A DNA stretch of 37,170 bases, taken from positions 1 through 37,170 of the forward strand of contig JAIPEL010000035.1 in assembly GCA_021737185.1 (NCBI GenBank). The letters are read 5' to 3'. Source of the stretch: Desulfobacterales bacterium (GTDB taxonomy: Bacteria; Desulfobacterota; Desulfobacteria; Desulfobacterales; CAFBRK01). Below the pieces are notes generated by a model that searched no databases, was not told the origin of the DNA, and saw only the letters and a program-made list of their open reading frames with translations. A program made the translations under genes and the position numbers. Shown one piece after another: positions 32,092 to 37,170 of this stretch (positions are counted from its first letter, which is position 1; each line of letters starts with the position of its first letter).

Positions 32092-32715
32092 GTGAACAAA
32101 CTGGAAGCAAAGCGGGCCGAGGTGTTTGCAAAAAACTACAGGCAGTATCTTGGCCGGCTTTCGGAAATCGACCTGGGGGCGCGGGCCGGCGTGCTCGACA
32201 TCGTCTTGGAGAACGGAGCGGCGCAGATCCCTTTTTTCGGCACCCGCTATTGGGTGACCCCCGAAAAAATCACCGATGAAAGCGGCGCGCAGGCCCCCTA
32301 TGATGCCTGCGTGGTTCTTGCCCGCTACCTTCTCATGTGCCCGAAGCGGCTTCCCACCGATGACGCCTGGACCGCCTACCGGGACTTCAAGGACAGCGGG
32401 CCGCTGACCGTCTTTTTCGCCGATACCGTGGAAGGGGCCATCGCCTCGGCTTTTACGGGCAGGCGTGCGCTGCTCGACGGCGCCGTCAAAGCCCTCGGGG
32501 GCCGGCCCCCGCTGATTTCGCTTTCCTACGATTTGTCTTTGCAGATCCCGGCCCTGCCCCGGGTTCCGCTTCTTCTGCTTTTCAACGACGCCGACGAGGA
32601 CTTTCCCGCCCAGTGCTCGGTTCTGTTCGAAGCCCGGGCCGACCGCTACCTGGACGCCGAATCACTTGCCGTATTGGGCTCCCACCTCGTTCACCGGCTG
32701 AAGTCCCATGGATAG
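32092..32715 (+). CDS. DUF3786 protein
   Basis: A 207-aa soluble protein of the DUF3786 family, known mainly from anaerobes and of unproven function. Features are FFGTRYWVTPEKI, LARYLLMCPKRLPTDDAWTAYRDFKDSGPLTVFF, LSLQIPALPRVPLLLLFNDADEDFPAQCSVLFEARADRYLDAESLAVLGSHLVHRL. GTG 32092 was chosen with AGGGGA about 10 bases upstream; ATG 32062 in the same frame sits in the tandem repeat. The end overlaps the RDD gene by 8 bases. Confidence 0.82.
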   Translation: MNKLEAKRAEVFAKNYRQYLGRLSEIDLGARAGVLDIVLENGAAQIPFFGTRYWVTPEKITDESGAQAPYDACVVLARYLLMCPKRLPTDDAWTAYRDFKDSGPLTVFFADTVEGAIASAFTGRRALLDGAVKALGGRPPLISLSYDLSLQIPALPRVPLLLLFNDADEDFPAQCSVLFEARADRYLDAESLAVLGSHLVHRLKSHG

Positions 32716-33502
32716 AGTCTCTTCCGTATCCGAAACGCCTGCGCCTGCCAACCCTGCAGGCTTTGTCCGGCGCACCGCGGCCACCTTCATGGATGCGTTT
32801 GCCGGCCTCCTCGGCGCCTTCCTCGTCTTGAGCCTCCTTGGCCTGGTCCTCCCCATGGACAGCCACCGGATGGCGGTTCTCACCCGGCCGGCTATGATCA
32901 TCGGGCTGCTCTATGTCGGCATCGGCCCCTATCTGTTTTCCAATTCCCTGGGGAAATATGCCCTCGCCGTCCGGGTGATCAGCGACCGCACCGGCAAAAA
33001 ACCCCGCCTGTGGCAGTTTCTCGCCCGATGGGCTATGCTGATTCTCTGGCCCGTGGAAGTGCTGGTACTAATCTTTGCCCCCTCCAAGAAACGGATCGGG
33101 GACCGGCTGGCGGCCACCACCGTGGTCGAAGACGCCAAAGCCAAAGCCCGGTGGGGCCGCCGATTCGGCCTGAGCCTGACCGCCCTTTTCGTCCTTTACC
33201 TGGCACTGGTCCAGAGCATGCAGGCAGCAGCGGCAAACACCGAGATGTTTACCGCAGCGAGCGCCTTTTTGCAGGAGCACCAGGTCGGCGTCGAAGCACT
33301 CGGCGCTCCGGTTTCGACTTCGGACACCCCCTTCAGCGTGCTGATGAAGCAGGAAAAGGGGACACTGATCGTTTCCGCCGAAGGCCCCAGGGCAAAAGGA
33401 TATATCGAAATGAAGCTGTCGAAGACCTCCGGAAGATGGGAAGTCATCGATTGGCAGGTCACCGAAGAGCCCTCGACCCGGGGATACTCTTACAGTTATT
33501 GA
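32708..33502 (+). CDS. RDD membrane protein with Coa1-like C-terminal domain
   Basis: A 264-aa protein. Residues 15-135 form an RDD domain (AGFVRRTAATFMDAFAGLL, GKYALAVRVISDRTGKKP, KKRIGDRLAATTVV). A transmembrane helix follows (FGLSLTALFVLYLALVQSMQ). The rest (ASAFLQEHQVGVEALGAPVSTSDTP... KGYIEMKLSKTSGRWEVIDWQV) resembles the Coa1/Tim21 cytochrome-oxidase assembly fold, expected outside the membrane. I know of no described function for this fusion. Translation is probably coupled to DUF3786. Confidence 0.85.
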   Translation: MDRVSSVSETPAPANPAGFVRRTAATFMDAFAGLLGAFLVLSLLGLVLPMDSHRMAVLTRPAMIIGLLYVGIGPYLFSNSLGKYALAVRVISDRTGKKPRLWQFLARWAMLILWPVEVLVLIFAPSKKRIGDRLAATTVVEDAKAKARWGRRFGLSLTALFVLYLALVQSMQAAAANTEMFTAASAFLQEHQVGVEALGAPVSTSDTPFSVLMKQEKGTLIVSAEGPRAKGYIEMKLSKTSGRWEVIDWQVTEEPSTRGYSYSY

Positions 33503-33512
33503 ATTCTTTTTG

Positions 33513-33588
33513 GAATTTCCATCCCTGCAGCCCCGCGGAAAGGGGTTTCCGCTTCGCTGCAACAAGCTGCAGGGGAGTATGAAATTTT
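33513..33588. repeat. Nested inverted repeat after the RDD gene
   Basis: Outer arms CCCTGCAGC (33523-33531) and GCTGCAGGG (33566-33574) extend as an imperfect ATTTCCAT/ATGAAAT pairing. Inside is a hairpin GCGGAAA-GGGG-TTTCCGC (33535-33552). It may be the operon's transcription end or a small palindromic element; no T-run follows. Confidence 0.55.
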
Positions 33589-33660
33589 GGTTCTTCCCTA
33601 ACGGCCTGAAACACCCCACTTTCGCTTTACCATGTATTATTATCTGAATTTGATGCGTTT

Positions 33661-33774
33661 GTAAAAAGTCTGATTTTCGCATTTTTTGTCATTCCCGCGA
33701 AGGCGGGAATCCAGTCATTTCAATTCGTTCTGGACCCCCGCCTCCGCGGGGGTGACAGATTTGGGACTTTTTAC
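33661..33774. mobile_element. MITE-like element with 10-bp terminal inverted repeats
   Basis: Terminal inverted repeats GTAAAAAGTC (33661-33670) and GACTTTTTAC (33765-33774) are perfect. Inside are two GC hairpins ATTCCCGC-GAAG-GCGGGAAT (33691-33710) and ACCCCCGC-CTCC-GCGGGGGT (33734-33753), flanked by TGTCA/TGACA and CCAG/CTGG inverted pairs. The 114-bp element has no ORF. This is the form of non-autonomous repeats widespread in delta-proteobacterial genomes. Confidence 0.8.
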
Positions 33775-34066
33775 GATTTCATTAATCTTTCATCCACTGA
33801 AAAATATATAAACCTGTCACCATTATTAAGAGATCCTGGCGTTGGTGCTCACCTCCGGTTTTCTGAAAAACTTACACCATCCCCCTTCCATAAATACATG
33901 ATTCCCCCGATATGCCTTTCCAGGCAACCGTCCTATGTTTCATAAAACTAGCATTCGGATCAAAAGGGTCTTTGCAGCAAGCCGCCGACCTGCCTGAACG
34001 GCTATGGCGGCGGCGCTGCCAGGTATTCAGGCACAGGTGAATCCATTCAGAACAAAGGAGGAAACC
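33775..34066. other. Intergenic leader of the copper operon
   Basis: No gene is seen. An AT-rich patch TATATAAAC occurs near 33806, and no copper-box (CueR/CopY type) could be fixed. The 3' part carries the interlocking inverted repeats listed separately, and ends in AAAGGAGG before the ATG at 34067. Confidence 0.4.
33981..34033 (+). promoter_or_regulatory. Interlocked hairpins in the mRNA leader
   Basis: GCCGCCG (33981-33987) pairs with CGGCGGC (34008-34014), and TGCCTGAA (33991-33998) pairs with TTCAGGCA (34026-34033). The pairings cross, so they form either a pseudoknot or two alternative folds. The last arm ends 20 bases before the Shine-Dalgarno, where folding could affect translation. 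Confidence 0.4.
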
Positions 34067-34597
34067 ATGAAACTCTTGAAGCTAATGATCGCATTGGCGC
34101 TGGTGGCCGGCATTGCCGGCTTTGTTTTCCCGCCGCAAAGTGACGCCCAGCGCGGCTACGGCATGCACCACGGTATGTGGGGAGGCGGCTACGGTTCGGA
34201 TCAAGGCTGGAGCTACTGCCCATACTGCGGCAGTCGCTTCGATCCCCGGGACGACTACGGCAGAGGCTACGACTACCGGGGTAGAGACCGGTACCCGATG
34301 GGTCCCGGCATGATGGGACCCGGCTACGGCAGACATGGCATGGGCCCAGGAATGGGCCCCGGCTACCGCTATCCTGACGACGAGCGGTTTCTTGAATACC
34401 GGGAACCGCTGAAAAAGGAAGACGCCGAGAAAGAGGTAAAAACCATGCTGGAACGGAGCCGGAACCCCAACCTGAAGGTGGGCGACATCCAGGAAAAAGA
34501 AGGCTCCTTTGAGGTCGACATTCTGACCAAAGGCGGGGATCTGGTCGACAAGATGCAGGTCGACAAGCAAACCGGCCTGATGCGTTCGGTCTATTGA
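34067..34597 (+). CDS. Secreted Gly/Met-rich protein with zinc ribbon and PepSY-like domain
   Basis: A 176-aa exported protein. The signal peptide is [21 protein letters not shown] with a cleavage site near SDAQ. The mature region has [15 protein letters not shown], a single CPYCG pair and low-complexity Gly/Met/Tyr repeats ([22 protein letters not shown]). The C-terminal 60 residues form a PepSY/PepSY-like unit ([38 protein letters not shown]... [12 protein letters not shown]). Met and His repeats suggest copper binding, agreeing with the adjacent CopB-type pump. AAAGGAGG is upstream of ATG 34067. A longer frame from 34004 lies in the leader. Confidence 0.75.
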   Translation: MKLLKLMIALALVAGIAGFVFPPQSDAQRGYGMHHGMWGGGYGSDQGWSYCPYCGSRFDPRDDYGRGYDYRGRDRYPMGPGMMGPGYGRHGMGPGMGPGYRYPDDERFLEYREPLKKEDAEKEVKTMLERSRNPNLKVGDIQEKEGSFEVDILTKGGDLVDKMQVDKQTGLMRSVY

Positions 34598-34599
34598 GG

Positions 34600-36603
34600 A
34601 TGAAACAAGAGGAGCATCAATCATCGCAGGGGCACGGGAAACACGAGGGAGGCGGCCACCACGCCCACATGGTGGCCGACTTCAGAAAGCGTTTCTGGAT
34701 CTCTTTGGGGGCGACGGTTCCTATGTTGGCCCTGTCTCCGATGATCCAGTCCTTTGTCGGTTTCAAACAGGAGCTCGGTTTTCCCGGCGATATCTACATA
34801 TTGTGGGTACTTTCCTCGTTTGTGTTCTTTTACGGCGGCTGGCCCTTTTTGAAAGGGCTCTTCGACGAGCTGCAAAAAAAGCAGCCCGGGATGATGACCT
34901 TGATCGCCGTGGCCATTGCCACCGCCTACGGGTACAGCAGTGTGGTGGTTTTCGGTTTGAAAGGAAAGGTCTTTTTCTGGGAGCTGGCCACCCTGATCGA
35001 CATCATGCTCCTGGGCCACTGGATCGAGATGAAGTCGGTCATGGGAGCCTCCCGCGCCCTGGAAGAGCTTGCCAAGCTGATGCCGTCCGACGCCCACAAA
35101 GTCATGGAGGACGGAAGCACCGAAGACGTCCCGATCGAGGACCTTACGCCCGGCGATCGCGTGCTGGTCAAACCGGGGGAAAAGGTTCCGGTCGACGGGG
35201 AGGTGGTGGAAGGGACTAGCTCGGTCAATGAAGCCATGCTCACCGGAGAATCCAAACCGGTGGAAAAGCAAACGGGCGACAAGGTCATCGGAGGCGCCGT
35301 CAATGGCGAGGGCTCGATCACGGCTGAAGTCCAAAAGACCGGTTCCGACTCTTTTCTGTCCCAGATGGTCAGCCTGGTAGAAGAGGCACAGCAGAGCAAG
35401 TCCAGAAGTCAGGACCTGGCCAACCGCGCCGCATTGTGGCTCACGGTCATTGCGCTGACCGCAGGCGTCGTCACTTTGGCCGTCTGGCTGGGCCTCCTGG
35501 GCCGGGACTTTGCTTTCGCCCTGGAGCGGACGGTGACCGTCATGGTGATCACCTGTCCCCACGCCCTGGGACTTGCCGTACCGCTTGTGGTCGCCGTTTC
35601 CACGGCGCTTTCCGCCAAAAACGGCCTTCTCATCCGGGACAGGGCCGCCTTTGAAAGGGGCCGCAATATCCAGGCGGTTATTTTCGATAAAACCGGCACC
35701 TTGACCAGGGGGCAATTCGGTGTGACCGATACGGTGGCCTTTTCAGACGCAATGGATGAAAACGAGCTGCTCAAATACGCCGCCGCCGTCGAGGCCCATT
35801 CGGAACATCCGATCGCAAAGGCAATCGCCGATGAAGTTGATAAGCCGCCCCGGGTGGAAGACTTCGAGGCAATCACGGGAAAAGGCGCCCAGGGCAGCGT
35901 GGACGGCAAACCGGTCAAGGTCGTCAGCCCCGGCTACCTCGAGGAAAACGATATCTCCATGGAAGACGAGAGGATCGAAAAGTTCAATTCCCAGGGGAAA
36001 ACAGTGGTTTTCGTTCTGATCGAAGGGGAACTCAAAGGCGCCGTCGCGCTGGCGGACATCATCCGGGACGAATCGAAGAAGGCGATCTCCAAACTGAAAC
36101 AGATGGGCATCCAGTGCATGATGCTCACCGGCGACAACGAACTGGTGGCCAAGTGGGTCGCAGACGAGATCGGCATAGACGAGTATTTCGCCCAGGTTCT
36201 GCCGAAGAAAAAGGCCGAAAAAGTCAAGGAGGTCCAGGCAAGAGGCCTGGTGGTCGCCATGACCGGAGACGGGGTAAACGATGCCCCGGCACTGGCCCAG
36301 GCCGATGTAAGCATCGCCGTCGGCGCAGGCACGGACGTGGCGGTCCAGACAGCGGACATCATTCTGGTACGAAGCAATCCCCTGGATGTGGCGGCCATTT
36401 TAGACCTTTCCCGGGCCACCTATCGCAAGATGATACAGAACCTGGGCTGGGCCACGGGATACAATGCCTTTGCCATCCCCCTTGCGGCAGGCGTCCTGTA
36501 CGGTTACGGCGTGCTGCTGTCTCCGGCCGTGGGAGCGGTCCTCATGTCCTTGAGCACGGTGATCGTCGCCATCAATGCGAGATTTTTGAAAATCGCCACG
36601 TGA
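34600..36603 (+). CDS. copB: Copper-translocating P-type ATPase (CopB type, P1B-3)
   Basis: A 667-aa heavy-metal ATPase. The N terminus is His-rich ([19 protein letters not shown]) instead of a CxxC domain. The transport motif is C319-P-H in [12 protein letters not shown], which marks the Cu2+/Ag+ CopB-like class. The other catalytic motifs are TGES, the phosphorylated D363 in [15 protein letters not shown] and [10 protein letters not shown]. The start is ATG 34600, seated just after the stop of the secreted protein gene; a TTG at 34594 is in frame. It exports copper from cytoplasm to periplasm, where the Gly/Met-rich protein could receive it (inference). Confidence 0.95.
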   Translation: MKQEEHQSSQGHGKHEGGGHHAHMVADFRKRFWISLGATVPMLALSPMIQSFVGFKQELGFPGDIYILWVLSSFVFFYGGWPFLKGLFDELQKKQPGMMTLIAVAIATAYGYSSVVVFGLKGKVFFWELATLIDIMLLGHWIEMKSVMGASRALEELAKLMPSDAHKVMEDGSTEDVPIEDLTPGDRVLVKPGEKVPVDGEVVEGTSSVNEAMLTGESKPVEKQTGDKVIGGAVNGEGSITAEVQKTGSDSFLSQMVSLVEEAQQSKSRSQDLANRAALWLTVIALTAGVVTLAVWLGLLGRDFAFALERTVTVMVITCPHALGLAVPLVVAVSTALSAKNGLLIRDRAAFERGRNIQAVIFDKTGTLTRGQFGVTDTVAFSDAMDENELLKYAAAVEAHSEHPIAKAIADEVDKPPRVEDFEAITGKGAQGSVDGKPVKVVSPGYLEENDISMEDERIEKFNSQGKTVVFVLIEGELKGAVALADIIRDESKKAISKLKQMGIQCMMLTGDNELVAKWVADEIGIDEYFAQVLPKKKAEKVKEVQARGLVVAMTGDGVNDAPALAQADVSIAVGAGTDVAVQTADIILVRSNPLDVAAILDLSRATYRKMIQNLGWATGYNAFAIPLAAGVLYGYGVLLSPAVGAVLMSLSTVIVAINARFLKIAT

Positions 36604-36667
36604 TGCGATATGAAGATATGAAGGAAACTGGCTCCCCCCCGGGAGGACCGAAAAACGCCGCGGCCGT

Positions 36668-37170
36668 TCATTCCAAAAAAACGACCACGGCGGTGACATT
36701 ATCCTTTCCCCCGCAGGCGTTGGCAGCGTCGACCAGAATCGAAGCCGTCTCCTGCGGTCCCTTTCCCCGGTAAAGGATCTCGGCAATCCTTTCACGCTCC
36801 ATCATGTCGTGAAGGCCGTCCGTGCACAACAGGAAACGGTCTTCCGCCTCCAGGGCGATCATGTCGTAAAACACCTCCTCCAACGGCTCCTGGGTGCCGA
36901 TAGCGGCGGTGAGCATGTGTTTGAAGGGGTGCACTGCGGCCTGCTCCGGCGTCAGCTCCCCGTAGGAGATCAGATCCTGCACGAAGGTATGGTCGGTGGT
37001 CAGTTGATCCAGGCCGTTTTCCCGGAGGCGATAGATCCGGCTGTCTCCCACATGGGCGATCATCCCTAAGTCTTCGTAAAAGAGGATGGCCGACAGGGTT
37101 GTCCCCATGTGGGCGTATCTTTCCTCGGTGCTCGCCAGGCGGACCATCCGCTCGTCGATGTCGAAAATGG
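36668..37170 (-). CDS. PP2C-type serine/threonine phosphatase (partial)
   Basis: The C-terminal 166 aa of a PP2C (Stp1/PrpC-like) phosphatase running off the right edge. Metal-binding and catalytic motifs are visible: AHVGDSRIYRLRENGLDQLTTDHTFVQDLI, LLCTDGLHDMMERERI and GGKDNVTAVVVFLE. The frame stays open beyond ATG 37147 to the edge (DIDER before it), so the true start is outside. It converges with copB; between them 64 bases hold a weak CTCCC/GGGAG hairpin. It reverses Ser/Thr kinase action in the cytoplasm. Confidence 0.92.
   Translation of the reverse strand, partial: IFDIDERMVRLASTEERYAHMGTTLSAILFYEDLGMIAHVGDSRIYRLRENGLDQLTTDHTFVQDLISYGELTPEQAAVHPFKHMLTAAIGTQEPLEEVFYDMIALEAEDRFLLCTDGLHDMMERERIAEILYRGKGPQETASILVDAANACGGKDNVTAVVVFLE

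Noticed and set aside
34004..34066. N-terminal extension MAAALPGIQAQ of the secreted protein
   Set aside because: It has no Shine-Dalgarno and would bury the signal peptide. AAAGGAGG points to ATG 34067.
1..37170. CRISPR array
   Set aside because: No regularly spaced direct repeats of 24-40 bases were seen; the only tandem repeat has period 16 without spacers.

Overview
The window reads as a chromosomal segment of an anaerobic, sulfur-metabolising bacterium, most likely a sulfate-reducing Desulfobacterota (Desulfobacteraceae/Desulfosarcinaceae-like). This is inferred from the gene content: a DsrE-like protein, DUF3786, TSUP and MOT1-type oxyanion transporters, in-frame UGA (selenocysteine) codons, many GTG starts, and REP/MITE-like elements with TCATTCCCGCG arms. 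No rRNA, tRNA or CRISPR array was found, so the taxonomy is not proven.

Layout. 1-2123 (minus): a broken or frameshifted unknown gene at the edge, a PLP-dependent trans-sulfuration enzyme and a small Cys-rich protein. 2279-8239 (plus): housekeeping and accessory genes (MFS transporter, stand-alone NFACT-R protein, lipoprotein, RlmI-like rRNA methyltransferase, glycerate 2-kinase, PPC/DUF296 protein). 8483-12958: a compact, visibly more AT-rich defence island with a zinc-ribbon DNA methylase overlapping a PD-(D/E)XK nuclease, a RES/Xre toxin-antitoxin pair and a small orphan gene.

13366-15556 (plus) is the most unusual part. It is a tight trxB - arsR - unknown gene - dsrE-like operon. The last two genes each carry an internal in-frame UGA followed, 20-21 nt later, by the apical loop of a good bacterial SECIS-like hairpin. 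Read through UGA, they give a 156-aa selenoprotein of no family I recognise (U59..C63) and a 103-aa DsrE-like selenoprotein with a U67-x-x-C70 motif. A plain six-frame view splits both genes.

15618-21370 (minus) is a six-gene envelope-export operon: a LolD-like ATPase, a LolE/MacB-like permease, a LolA-like periplasmic carrier, an outer-membrane beta-barrel, then a second ABC ATPase and an ABC-2 permease. 21635-24107 (minus) is an ArsR-controlled oxyanion transport operon (ArsR, a Cys-rich peptide with its own internal Shine-Dalgarno sequence, TSUP, MOT1). 24427-28304 (plus) holds a DUF4079 membrane protein, a truncated FRG protein, a PAS/GAF histidine kinase fused to a receiver, and the scar of deleted acyl-CoA synthetase genes. 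28376-33502 (plus) holds a DUF1499 lipoprotein with a damaged start, a CBS/PhoU-like/PiT phosphate uptake operon, DUF302, GNAT, DUF3786 and an RDD-Coa1-like membrane protein. 33513-34066 is a repeat-rich intergenic stretch with a MITE. 34067-36603 is a secreted Gly/Met-rich protein plus a CopB-type copper ATPase. A PP2C phosphatase runs off the right edge.
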